A stretch of 64,000 nt of DNA from Leptodontidium sp. MPI-SDFR-AT-0119 (Eukaryota; Ascomycota; Leotiomycetes; Helotiales; Leptodontidiaceae): contig JAHLEZ010000040.1 of NCBI GenBank assembly GCA_020726505.1, positions 1 to 64,000 on the forward strand, read 5' to 3'. A program made the translations under genes and the position numbers. Position 1 is the first letter of the stretch; the number at the start of each line of letters is the position of its first letter. Below are positions 10,895 through 21,337 of the stretch, in pieces. A model generated the notes under the pieces. That model was not told the origin of the DNA. It saw nothing but the letters and a program-made list of their open reading frames with translations, and did no database searches.

Positions 10895-11524
10895 ATGGTT
10901 TCATTCTCCCGCATTGCTTTCTTGGTTGCTTGTGTTCTTCCAGCAATTCTCAGTGCCCCCGTTCCAAATGCCGAGCCTGGAAACAATCTCGGTATCGGTG
11001 GTGTCATGACCTTCAAGCCTATCAGACACAACAAGCGTGAACCTACTCCAGAAGCAGAGCCGGGCAACAATCTGGGCATTGGAGGCGTCATGACATTCAA
11101 ACCCATTCGCCACAACAAGCGGGACGCTGAACCGTCACCAGAGGCTGAAGCAGACGCCATCATCGAAGCCCGGGAACCAGGAAACAAGTTGGGCATCGGC
11201 GGCGTCATGACCTTCAAGCCGATCCGTCACAACAAACGTGAAGCCAACGCTGAATCAATAGCCAAAGCAGAAGCAATTGTGGAAACTCGAGAGCCAGGCA
11301 ACAAACTCGGCATTGGAGGCGTCATGACATTCAAACCCATTCGTCACAACAAGCGTGAAGCCGATGCTGAAGCTTCTCCGTCACCAGCCGCCGAGCCAGA
11401 AGCTGAGGCAGTCGTCGAGACCCGCGACCCTGACAACAAACTCGGTATCGGAGGAGTCATGACATTCAAGCCTATCCGCCATAATAAGCGTGACGCTGAA
11501 GCCGAAGCTGAGATTGAGCATTGA
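10895..11524 (+). CDS. Secreted Kex2-processed repeat peptide precursor (five identical cores)
   Basis: This is a 209-residue protein from one exon. Residues 1-20 (MVSFSRIAFLVACVLPAILS) are a classic signal peptide. Five repeats follow; the 17-residue core LGIGGVMTFKPIRHNKR at residues 32-48, 60-76, 99-115, 138-154 and 183-199 is identical in all five and ends in the Kex2 site KR. Each core is preceded by EPGNN, EPGNK or DPDNK. Spacers are acidic and mostly X-Ala or X-Pro dipeptides (EPTPEAEP, DAEPSPEAEADA), the kind of ladder removed by Ste13-type dipeptidyl aminopeptidases in alpha-factor precursors. The architecture fits fungal Kex2-processed repeat proteins, which include pheromone and dikaritin-type RiPP precursors. 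The core has no Tyr and no Cys, does not match the alpha-pheromones I know, and no UstYa/DUF3328 gene is nearby. Secretion and cleavage are inferred; the function is unknown. Confidence 0.9.
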   Translation: MVSFSRIAFLVACVLPAILSAPVPNAEPGNNLGIGGVMTFKPIRHNKREPTPEAEPGNNLGIGGVMTFKPIRHNKRDAEPSPEAEADAIIEAREPGNKLGIGGVMTFKPIRHNKREANAESIAKAEAIVETREPGNKLGIGGVMTFKPIRHNKREADAEASPSPAAEPEAEAVVETRDPDNKLGIGGVMTFKPIRHNKRDAEAEAEIEH

Positions 11525-12210
11525 ATTTCTGGAGATGTACATATTTGAACACCTGCTCGACCCTACGGACCTGAAACGGATTTTCTTGGGGAGGAGCTGG
11601 AAGCTCCTTTCTTTTGCTTCGGTTTATGGTTCTTGGGTCTGCGATGTTCATTTCTTGATGGATTCACGATTTTGCTTTTTACATATCTTTCCTATCTTCA
11701 ATTCTTGAGTACTGGGAATGGGAATGGGACAAATTGTATGAAAAGGAGAGAGGACAAAGAAAGAGGGTAAATCTGATACTATTCACGCTACAGGATAGGT
11801 CGAAGTAGATGGCACAATTGGGCTTGGATATGGACTTGGGTTCGGGATTTCCTTAGTAGGGAGGCTCAATGGTGGGATGAAACTTTCGAGATAGGCTTGT
11901 CTTGCTTCACTTCACGTCTTGGACATTAAAATTTTACATTCACTTCTTCCTTGGATATAAAACATTATCCATTGATTCTATACAATGAAGTCACATTTAC
12001 TATTACTGTTTACAAAATTTGTTATTCGAGATGCCCTAATTCCCCACATCTCGCACACTCATCCATCCCCGCCTACAAAAAGCTAAGCGAGCAGCCCCCT
12101 CTCCCCATCTCCAAACAACCCACTCACCTCAATCTCAACCGGCTAAACCCATCCCTTTCCTAATTTAAAATCATCATAACAAAAAGTTTGAATAAAAAAT
12201 TCCAAAGGGA
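11525..12210. other. 3' flank and intergenic
   Basis: No gene is seen. The interval holds the presumed 3'-UTR of the repeat precursor and AT-rich spacer up to the tRNA gene. Confidence 0.4.
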
Positions 12211-12218
12211 AAAAAAAG
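12211..12218 (-). terminator. Pol III oligo-T terminator of tRNA-Tyr
   Basis: A run of at least seven A on the + strand gives an oligo-T run on the minus strand about ten bases beyond the discriminator base of the tRNA. That is the expected RNA polymerase III stop. Confidence 0.75.
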
Positions 12219-12248
12219 TAGACAAATTCCCTCAGGCGCGAGTCGAAC

Positions 12249-12302
12249 CTATACAGCTGTTAGCAGCCGTCTGAGAGAAACAACATTCACAAAGCCACTT
12301 AC
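12249..12302 (-). other. Spliceosomal-type intron inside the T stem of tRNA-Tyr
   Basis: On the minus strand it begins GTAAGTGGC at 12302, contains a pyrimidine run TTTCTCTC and the branch consensus GCTAAC about 12 nt before the end, and finishes TATAG at 12249. Length (54 nt) and all three signals match the protein-gene introns in this same window. The segment falls between T-stem positions 52 and 53, where tRNA endonuclease introns are not expected in eukaryotes. Confidence 0.8.
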
Positions 12303-12317
12303 GCGCGACATTCGGAT

Positions 12318-12333
12318 GAAACTGAATAACCTA
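12318..12333 (-). other. Canonical tRNA anticodon-loop intron (16 nt)
   Basis: It lies one base 3' of the GTA anticodon, the standard site for tRNA endonuclease introns. Its removal closes the anticodon loop to CTGTAAA on the TCGGA/TCCGA stem. Confidence 0.85.
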
Positions 12334-12372
12334 TTACAGTCCGACGCCATAAACCAACTAGACGACCGAGGG

Positions 12373-12971
12373 TGGTGATTGTGATGTAGATGTCAGCAGG
12401 GTTGTTATTTAGGTAATTGAAGGGGTTAGTGCAGGAGGGATTTTTGAGAGGGGCTGGTGGGGGCTATCGAGGGTGGTGAATTGCTGTAGCGAGGGCGATA
12501 GGGGGAAAGAAATGTCTGCTTTGATGTTTCAATAAGTTCTTTTGTTTTGTTTAGAAATTAAAGCTCATTAAACAGAATATTAGTTGGATTGTAGAGAGAA
12601 GAGCTCGATTCATTCCATTTTACAACGAAATAGCTACTGTAAAAACCAACCAATGGATGCTCAAATGCCAAGAACAACTCGCAAGCCATGCCCGAAAGAT
12701 ATCCAATCCCATACAAACAACCAGACATATAAACAACCATGCACTTCTCATATATCAATTTATCAAATCTCCTACCCTCCAATCTTCCAATCAAGATTCC
12801 TCCATATTCCTCACAACACATTTCCTACCTCCCCTCCCATCCAACCCAATATATTAATCCACCAAGTCCGTCTCACCACATTTCCCCTTTAGTACTCAAT
12901 CAATCAATAGATTAAGCACCAACAACCTCCTCCCTTTTCTTTCCCCTCCCCCTCCTAAACAACCGTGCTAG
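12373..12971. other. Gene-free interval
   Basis: I see no convincing gene between the tRNA 5' end and the 3' end of the Glu-rich protein gene. ORFs on both strands here are short and of low complexity. Confidence 0.4.
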
Positions 12972-14546
12972 TCAAACCGCAATGGGCTGAGGCGCCGCGT
13001 GCGAAGCAACAGGGATATCAACAGTCTGTTCATGGACAGGGTTCTCCACAGCCGAGGTTGTATTCTCCTCCTCTTTTTTGACTAGCTCTTCTTCTTGAGC
13101 TTGTACCGCGACAGGCGCTGGGGTCGATTCCTCTTCCTGAACGACAGGCTCTTGGGTTTCTTCAACTGCAGCTGGCTCTGGTGCTGAGATAGTCTCGGTG
13201 GTTGGTGCGGATGTCACGTGCTCAGTGGAGGATGGTGCGGATGTTTCTTCGACCTGCTAGATGTTAGTTGGCTTCTAAAGAGGCGATGAAATGTAGGAAA
13301 AACTTACGGCTGGTGCAGGAGCTTCCTCGACAGCAGCAGGTGTTTCCTCGACTTCTGGGGTAGCTTCGACAGGCGCTAATTCAACAGGAGCTGATTCCTC
13401 GACCTGCCTTACAATCAGCAACACATCTCCACGCATCTCAAACACAAAAACAAGGCGATAAAAAAACTCACAGCAGGCACAGGCACACTCTCGTTCGCCT
13501 CCTCCTTGTCAACCGGTTTTGACTCCTCAACCTAAACCCCCAATCAGCGTCCTCGTCACATAGAAAGGCATGAGGCGATTCTCGATACCAGCAGTCCAAA
13601 AGAGACATATTGATGACTTACCGGCGTCTCTTTAACTTCCTCCTCCTTAACATCTTCCAGATCCTCGGCTTTCACAAAAACAGGCTCCTCTTCGATCGCG
13701 GCCGGGGTATCGATGTCGGTTATTGGTGCTGGAGTGGGGAATTCATCGGCGGGGGCGAGGGTCTCTTCTTGCTGCTCTGTGGGAGCAGGCGTTTCTTCAG
13801 TGGAAGGTGCCTCTTCGACAGCTGGTGTCTCATCCACGACCAAAGATGGCTCCTCGACGTGTGCGGCTATACTCTCTTCGACAGGGATGGATTCAGATAC
13901 CTCTTTTGGCTCTTCGGTCTATATCCCGTCAGCAAAGTCTCGCTCAGCAAACCACAACCCAGCACACTTACAACAGGCTCACTAGCTTCTGCCTCTGCCT
14001 TTGGCTCGGCCTCAACAGCTTTCTCCTCCTCAACAGGAGCAGCCTCCTCAGTCTTCTCTTCACTCTTCGTCTCCTCAGCAACAGCAACAGTCTCTACTGC
14101 TGGCTCCTCGTTCTTAGCTTCCTCAACAGAAGCAACCTCCTCACTCTTCTCCTCTGCAACCACCTCCTCCTTACTCTCCTCAACAGGCACACTCTCACTC
14201 TCCACAGTAGCTTCTTCTTTCACATCCTCCGACTCAACCGCAGGCGCCTCATCCGCATCAGGAACAGCAGAAGCCGGAGTCGACAATGCCTCCTCACGAG
14301 CTACGAGCGCAGCTTCTCTTGCATCAAGAGCAGCTTCGCGGGCATCAAGGGCTTGGGCGCGGAGGTTGAGCTGTGTGGGGGACAGTGTTAGTTTGTGCTT
14401 TGCTTTCGTTACTCTGGGGAAGGAAATGGGAGAGGTAGGAGATATGGGATGGGTAGAGAGGGGGATGGAGGAGGGAGACTTACAGCAGCTTCACGATCCG
14501 CGAAGGATTCCGAAGATGGAATCTGGGTCTCAGTAGTATCGGCCAT
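12972..14546 (-). CDS. Glu/Val/Ala-rich disordered protein built from repeat exons
   Basis: Six exons fit: 14484-14546, 13972-14370, 13622-13918, 13472-13531, 13308-13403 and 12972-13253, 398 residues in all. Every intron is phase 0 with GT-AG ends. The start MADTTETQIPSSESF leads into a short heptad-like segment (ALDAREAALDAREAALVAREEAL, about residues 28-50) that could form a coiled coil. The rest is acidic and repetitive, full of VEE, TPA, APE and EEAP motifs, with few hydrophobic residues, so probably disordered. Exons 4, 5 and 6 all begin VEE(S/T), meaning one repeat unit equals one exon. No signal peptide or membrane segment is seen. I do not recognise the family. The large opposite-strand ORF at 13610-14536 is a shadow caused by the biased composition. 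Confidence 0.75.
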
Positions 14547-16693
14547 TTCGATCAGTTAAGATGAAACGGGATGTTTGTTAACTGGTGTACTGAAGTGTAA
14601 AACAATGTGACGAAGAGTGGTCAGTGACGAGAGAGGATCCAGAGTATCTGATAGAGGATGAAAATGTAAAAAGCACGAAGCTTGACTTTCGAAAATATGT
14701 GCGAAGGAGGAGAGGGAGGTAGATATATACCTTTCCTCCCAGGAAACTAACGAGCGGTGAAGTTTGAGCACAACCTTGGAATCGTACCCTTGTTTGACAC
14801 GGCCTGGCATAGGATGGGATGGGATGGTAAGGTAAAGGATGTAGTCCCCGAACTAGACTTGACTTGACATGTCTCGTATGGTTCGTCCCCCACGGACGCG
14901 CACATCGCGTCACCTAGCAAAGCCTTGACTCGTTCGCACTCCAAGCAGGCAGTTACACAATAAGTGACTCCCACCTCACAGATATCCCATCGCAGCACGT
15001 GGCTCGTCCAACAATCTAACAGTCCCCAATTGAACATTTCGCAATTTATCTCTCCTTCTCTCCCTCCCTCCCTCCCACGTCTTGGGTATTACTGCATGTA
15101 TTTACTGTCTCTCCCACTCTATACTCCCACTCTATACTTCCCCCTTCTCCTTCCCCTTTCAATTCTAATTCGACAATTCCCCACGTCCCTCCCACTATCC
15201 CCCTCCCCAATTCTCGGACAACATATCAAAACAGCTCAATGCATACCTTCCCCCTCCGAATTGTCCAGTAACACTAGTTCCCCTCCGCGCCACTACGTGA
15301 TATGTGCAGTGCAGTGCAGTCATGTACATGTACATGTCCGTACATAGCATACCGCACGGTACATGCGGGGGACGGTGAACAGAGCACTGCAGTGCATGGG
15401 TGTGAGTGTGGCGTGCAGGAACTCCTGTCCATAGCTGCAACCCATCCAACCCATCACAACGCAAGGGTACATTACAAGCTGCGGTGAAGATGAATGAAGC
15501 TAAGTGAGACATACAAACCATCCGTCCAATACACGCAGGACATACCCCCCATTGTCTCCCCGACGCGTGTCCTCGTGCTCGGTTCAGAATTTCCAACTCG
15601 GTGAAATATCCAGGGCAAGACATGCAATTGGTACCGCGAGAAAGGTAAGAAACTGGGAGATTACCTCCCCCGCATTTATATCTCGTCTGATGACTTCCTT
15701 TACTTCCATAGTTCTTCCAATGGCTTAGAGATAAACAGGATTAAGGGGATTAAAAGCAGGAAGAACAATAATTCACCGATCTCGGCCTCATCCAGGCACA
15801 CGGCCCTTCTACCCCTCTAATTCTAACGCCAACGCGAGCTGCACCTAACAGAACACTTATTCGTTTTTTGTGCACCCATCCCATCCCGTCAATCATGCCG
15901 CAGGAAATCGACATCGAGATCAACCGAGACGGAAAAAAATAACATCACGAGGGAACATATCATGTACCTGTGCTGCAGGGTTTCGGTATGCACACATCAA
16001 AAATGTCAAATGTTTGGGTAACGTGGCACGCGTGGGGTACCAATCCAGGTGTACTGCAAGTGCGGGGTACAATATCCTGTCTGCCTGTCTGTTGTCTCGT
16101 CTCGTCTCGCTTACACGATTCAGGGATGAGAGATCTGCGAATGGTCGGTGAGAGGAGCAAGGTCACCTAGCCCACTTAACTGTAAAGAGTAGAGTGTAGA
16201 ATATGAAGCGTAAAGAAAAAGCAACAACACATGGGGTGTTTTCGAGGCTGAAGATATTTAATTGGATGGGAAGTGTGCGTGATGGTGTTATTTGGGAGTG
16301 TGATTGGAGATGCAGAATGGTGGGTGTGGTCAAGTGAGCAGCCGAGACATGTTGCAATGAGAGAACGAGCTGCACTTGACTCGAATTGTACTCCGCCACC
16401 AACAAATGCAACATATACTGTACATATCAAATCAGAAGCATGCTTGCAAGGGAAGGACAACATGTGGCTTGCAGTGGGAAAATGCGGCTAAAGCGCAACA
16501 CAGCAGCAGCTGTCAACAGAAGAAAGTTCATGCTTCTGCGGCGAACAGGAACCAGTCTGTGCTGATAAAATTCAGCCACTTGACCTTCTTTCAATTACAC
16601 AACGCCACCAAAGCAAAGATGCATACGAGATCTCAATAGAGTGCGGCTTGGCGCAATTTGATGTGAGATTTCCGAGAAAACTCTAGGATCATC
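14547..16693. other. Long promoter/intergenic region
   Basis: No gene is supported. The sequence is pyrimidine-rich near 15045-15200. It has short simple repeats such as TGCAG x3 followed by CATGTACATGTACATG near 15305-15335, and a TCTCG run near 16090. Overlapping ORFs on both strands lack domains. Confidence 0.4.
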
Positions 16694-18658
16694 CTAGATG
16701 TAATCCACAAACGGGAATCCCACTTCCTCCTTCACGATTTCGAGAGCCTGTATGACTTTCTCATCCTCATACCTAGGAATCGTCAGTACACCGCTAGCTA
16801 TCGACGTCATCATAAGGCGAACATACCGTCTGCCAACAAACTGCAAACTGATAGGGGCATCCTTGTACCCCTCTGCTCCGAACTTCTCCCATAAATCCCA
16901 GTTATATCTATCCTTTTCATTTCGAGGTTCGTATTTGACCTTTTCAGCGTCTTTCTCAACATCGACTTTGTCGACGGGAAAGATTAAAGCTGGATAGTCC
17001 AGTAAATTCCACTGACTCGTGTATCCCCACCACTTCGCCGTGTCGATTTTAGGTGCTGCTGATGGACCTGCCGGACTTAATATGACGTCGACGGTGCCCT
17101 CGAATTCTCCATTTGATCCTACGGAAGTGGCGGTCTCGTTCCAAACTGCGTTGTAGTCCTTTCTGTATTTGTCTCGACGTTTGGTTGCCGCCCACATCGA
17201 CGCAATGGTATGGTGTTCCATGTGAGGATTATCATGGATGATGTGCCTTGTCAGAGGTCGTAGAGGTTCGGACGAGGCATCTGTTGCAGCGATTTCTTCT
17301 CCTCCACCATCGCAGAAATAGAGACTTGCCTAGAATTGTCAGGTATGCGCTTTAGGAGGAGATCGGAAACCTACGATGATTTCCCAGGCGATATCATGCT
17401 GAAAAGGCTTCCACTCGACGACTTCAACATTTCCATTCGCCTTCAGTTTATCGACAACCTGCTTCAAAGCTCTTATCACAGGAGGATGTGGCTTCACGAC
17501 GCCATCATCCCAAAGAACAGCAACTTTCAGCTTCCTGCCCTTGAAGAAGTCCCCTGATTTCCACGGAAATGGCAAAAGAGAAGGTTCCTTCGACCAAGGC
17601 TTATTGTCAATCAAAGTCTTCATGAACAGCTTGCAGCCTTTCAGACTCGTCGAAAGCGGTCCAACTGTTGGAACGATATGCTCTGCTCCAAGCATTGTCG
17701 CAGACAGTCCACCCATTGGAAGCCGGCCAGATGTCGGTTTCATTCCATACAATCCTGCAACAACAATGAACCAGAAGCCCAGAGTATGCGAAGGGAGGAC
17801 AAACCATTATTCGCAGCCGGACTCCGAATCGAGCCTCCAATATCCGTACCAATGCCCAAACAACTTCCTCGAAACCCAATCAATGCCCCCTCGCCTCCCG
17901 ACGATCCTCCACACGTCAAAGTCGAATTGAACGGATTCGTGGTAACCCTATCTCGCATCAGCACATCCTCCTTTGCTTCCCCTCTCCTCCTCTTCAAATC
18001 AATGTAACCCACCCGTATAGATTACTGCTCGTCTCCAAATGCATCAAACTCTGCGGCTGCGTGGTCCTCGCATAAAATACCGCACCAGCCTTCCACAGTA
18101 TCTCTAGGATATACGCATCTTCCTCCGCGACAGTCCCAACCCACGCCACGAACCCAGCGTTCAGATCGAGCCCTTTCATGCCAACATGTTCCTTCACGCT
18201 TATGGGTATACCGTGGAGAGGACCGATGGGTTTCTTGTGCTCGGAGAGGTAGGTATCGAGGAAGGCTGCGCGTTCGAGGGCTCGAGTAGGGAGGAGTTCA
18301 GTGATGCAATTCGTCTGGGTATTGTTAGCTACTTTCGTGACTGCGGGTTGATCGAGGAGAGGGGACATACGGCTTTCTGCGCAAGTGCCGCACGACGTAG
18401 GAAGGCTTTAATGACCGTCGTAGAACTGATCTCCCCATTTGCAAGCTGCACAACCAGATCCTCCACATAGCTCTCTGTGATCTTGATCTCCGCCGGCGTC
18501 AGGTACTTCTTCGCCAGCGGGATTGTGTTGAGTGGTATATCTGTGATATTTGGGAATGGCGGTTCGATGGCTGCAATCGTTGCATCCCGATGTCTTTGTC
18601 TATCTGCTGCCACTTCCTGCCATGTGGCACCGGAGGCTGTGGTTACTGTAGCTGCCAT
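16694..18658 (-). CDS. Amidase-signature family hydrolase (fungal acetamidase-like)
   Basis: Predicted to hydrolyse amides to acid plus ammonia in the cytosol; the exact substrate cannot be read from sequence. Starting [20 protein letters not shown] at 18658, the exons carry the full Ser-Ser-Lys signature. The catalytic lysine is in PISVKEHVG, the Gly/Ser-rich loop is [17 protein letters not shown], and the nucleophile region is [12 protein letters not shown]. The C-terminal half contains [24 protein letters not shown] and [20 protein letters not shown], ending VDYI at 16694. About six short introns interrupt it; one begins right after GRRY. The length, ~550 residues, is normal for fungal acetamidase-type enzymes. 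No signal peptide is present. Confidence 0.9.
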
Positions 18659-19818
18659 TGTAAGTCGTCAGCTGTAAAAGGGACTGAGTATTGAATAGAA
18701 GTCGATATGGAGAGGAAAGAAAGGGCTTCAAGAGGATGCATTCAGTGTTATATACATGGCTAGGTAGAACGAGCAGGAATGGGATGGGAGACGGGAGGAG
18801 GGGGAATGGTCCTGTACACAACGCGGGGTTGTAGATAAGAAGCTTCAGGCTTCATCACAGAAGTCCTTGGCATTAAAGCTTATTGGGCAGGAACATGCGC
18901 AATCACGTGGAAGGGATTTCTCGAAATTTCCTTCTTCTTCGATTGCGAAATGGGTGGTAGACGAATACAATGATTGCTTTCCCCTTTGATGGCCGAGTGA
19001 GGCATGGGAAGCTGAGTATAGTCGTCGTGTTTACATTGAGAGTTGGCCTAAAATCCTCTAGTGGAGTCTTGGTAGAGACCTGGGTGTGAGGTGTGAGGGG
19101 TCCAGAGTGAGTATGCCCAAAAAAAAAAAAAGGAAACCCCCCCAAATCCAGCATCAATCATGTCAACGCAATTTGAGTATCCAAAGGCATGTCTCAACAG
19201 TCGCTGAAGTCCGGTTGTTAATTCACAAAAAGTAAATAATCGCCGCGTCTATTGACTAGACGAGTTTAGGCGAAGTCAACAAAGTTAGTTGAGGGTTAGC
19301 TCGCATTGTGAGAACTGTCTCGAAACTGTGGGAGCGGGGTTTACGATGGATGTATAGGACAACTCGACACATTTGAGAAATGCCCTCGTGAGACGAGGCC
19401 AAGAAGTGTTGGTTACGAAGTCGTTGGATTCGCGCGCGTCAATCCCGTGAGCACACCTCGACCGCTGAGGGTCGACGTGGAACTTCCAGAACTGCAATAC
19501 CCTGGATTTGAGCAACAGGCAGAGCGATAATTATCTTCCCTGATCATCCATCCCTACTACTCGAGTACGGTGCTATATATACTCGGGAGAAGATAAAATC
19601 GTTCGAGTCCTCAAACGTATACTGAAATACTGAAACGCTGCGGTTGCTAACCGCACACTGCCAGCCGCGAACCTTGGGAAAGTCTCCAAGCACCGGTACT
19701 GTACCTATCTACAAAGGCCACTCTCACCCATCGTCAGTACACAAGACTCATCTCTCTTCCGGCTCTTTCGCCCTGTCGGCCAGGTTCCACGTCGGCGCTT
19801 TTCAAGACAAGATCACAA
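18659..19818. other. Intergenic, divergent promoter region
   Basis: It lies between the amidase start (-) and the broken phosphotransferase (+). I see a poly-A run near 19120 and no gene. Confidence 0.4.
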
Positions 19819-21337
19819 TTGGCATCAGCTATGGGGGACACTCGAGAGGACTTCGACAACCTGATCTGGGATAGAAATGATGAGGAGTGGGAAAAGACGC
19901 AGCCTGAGCTGCGACAGAGATCCGCCATCCAGCTTGTAGAAGAACTAATAACTAAAAAGTTCGGCTGTCCTTCAAATTGGATTGCTCCAATGAACATCGG
20001 CGGGTACAACATTGTGTACAGATTAAGGGTCCCATGCTATTCCTCGGATGTTATGGTTCGAAGACCCATTCCCTGCTACGCACAATTCCCCAAGGAAAAA
20101 ACCTCAATCGAGGCTGCAACTGCCAGCTACATCGAGAAACAAACCCAAATACCAATTGCTCCAGTACTCTTCCATGGCCAGACCCCTGAGCTAGGGCACT
20201 ATCTCATCCTCAAGTATATTGAACACCAACACTCAATGTCGACCGCGCTCAACGCCACCAACGATGATACCGATAAAACTTTCGTTTTGGATGCTAATAT
20301 TTCGGAGGACTTCCTGGAAGATCTTTATAGGAAAGTTGCAAGCTGTCTACTCGAGCTTTCGCAGCACACCTTTGCCCGCATTGGATCCTTGGTCGAGTCC
20401 AGTGACGGTTCCTACTCCGTGGCAGCACGCCCGATAACTCGCAACATGAACGACATGCTTCAACTAGCTGGCATTCCACCCTCAATACTCCCTCCAAAGA
20501 ATAAAACATATGGTACGGCGGACGAATACTACACAGAGCTCGCAAATATGCATCTTGCTCAGCTTGCATTTCAGCAAAACGACCTAGTCATCTCAGCAAA
20601 CGATTGCAGAAAACAAATACGTCGCCCGCCAAATCTTCCGCAGGCTTGCAAGGGAAGGGAAAATCTCAACTTTTGGATTTAAAGAAGATAATTGGTCAGC
20701 ACAATCAAAGACCATGCGCTCAATTTCATCACCAACACCGGCTGGTCCAGGCTCTTTTCTGCTGTACTGCGACGATCTACGAGCAGGCAATAGTCCTCTC
20801 GACGACTCTAATAACATCGCCGCCATTATTGATTGGGAGTTCACGTATGCGGCCCCGAGTCAATTCTCCCTTGATCCACCGTGGTGGCTAGTCCTCGATG
20901 CGCCTGATATGTGGGACGAAGGGATTTAGGATTGGGTTAAATTCTATGAGCCGCGCATGATGATTTGGTTGTCAGCTATGGAGAAGGCCGAGGCTACCTC
21001 GGATTTTGAAGTGATGCGCATGGAAACCCCTCTGTCAACTTATATGCGTGAGAGTTGGGAAACAGGCAGGTTCTGGCTGACTTATGCGGCGAGGAGAAGC
21101 TGGGCGTTTGATGCTCTCTTCTGGTCATTCTTGGACGAGAGGTTCTTTGGAAGCCGACAGATTGGAGTTCCTTGAGATGAGCTGTGGAAGACAAGGCTGC
21201 ATCTTCTAAGTGAGGCGGAGAGAATCGCTATGGAACCCTTTGTAGAACGGAAGATGGATGAAACGAAAGAGCGCAGATTAGTTGAGTGGACTTCGGAAGC
21301 TGCAGAAATGAGAGTAGCTGAGATTTTACTTGACTAA
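19819..21337 (+). pseudogene. APH-like phosphotransferase, frameshifted and stop-bearing
   Basis: The first 264 codons read openly as a fungal aminoglycoside-phosphotransferase-like kinase: VEELITKKFGCPSNWIAPMNIGGYN, then EAATASYIEKQTQIPIAPVL. The frame breaks in an A run near 20609-20612; one extra A explains it. It continues one frame over as KYVARQIFRRLAREGKISTFGF, then LLYCDDLRAGNSPLDDS (catalytic Asp region) and AAIIDWEFTYAAPSQFSLDP (Mg-binding Asp). Two in-frame stops follow, TAG at about 20926 (WDEGI*DWVKFYEPR) and TGA at about 21173 (GVP*DELWKTRL). The homologous sequence ends at TAA 21335-21337. With one frameshift and two stops this is a pseudogene; TAG and TGA from CAG/CGA would fit C-to-T change but I cannot show it. 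Intact relatives are widespread fungal proteins of mostly unknown substrate. Confidence 0.85.

Larger units (their letters stand above)
12228..12372 (-). tRNA. tRNA-Tyr (GUA anticodon) with two interrupting segments
   Basis: The acceptor stem is CCCTCGG pairing with CTGAGGG, with discriminator A at 12228. The D arm follows, with an A-box-like TAGTTGGTTTATGG. The anticodon stem is TCGGA/TCCGA around CTGTAA, giving anticodon GTA at 12337-12335 with A37. The first interruption is the canonical 16-nt intron after position 37 (12318-12333), as in other eukaryotic tRNA-Tyr genes. The variable loop ATGTC is followed by GCGC (12306-12303), then a 54-nt segment (12249-12302), then G and the T loop TTCGACT and CGCGC. 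Without the second segment the T stem is GCGCG/CGCGC, five perfect pairs. The B box GTTCGACTC lies wholly after the second interruption. All stems pair, so the gene looks intact; whether the second segment is removed is the open question. Confidence 0.9.

Noticed and set aside
10895..11524. Repeat precursor as the alpha mating pheromone gene
   Set aside because: The core lacks the Trp/Cys/Pro-Gly pattern I associate with Leotiomycete alpha-pheromones. The similarity is to precursor architecture only.
13610..14536. 308-codon + strand frame over the Glu-rich gene
   Set aside because: It is the antisense of a low-complexity GAG/GTC/GCC-rich coding sequence. The minus model has consistent phase-0 introns and a clean start.
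9900..15000. A RiPP gene cluster around the repeat precursor
   Set aside because: No UstYa/DUF3328, tyrosinase, methyltransferase or peptidase gene can be read nearby. The neighbours are a tRNA, an acidic protein and an amidase.
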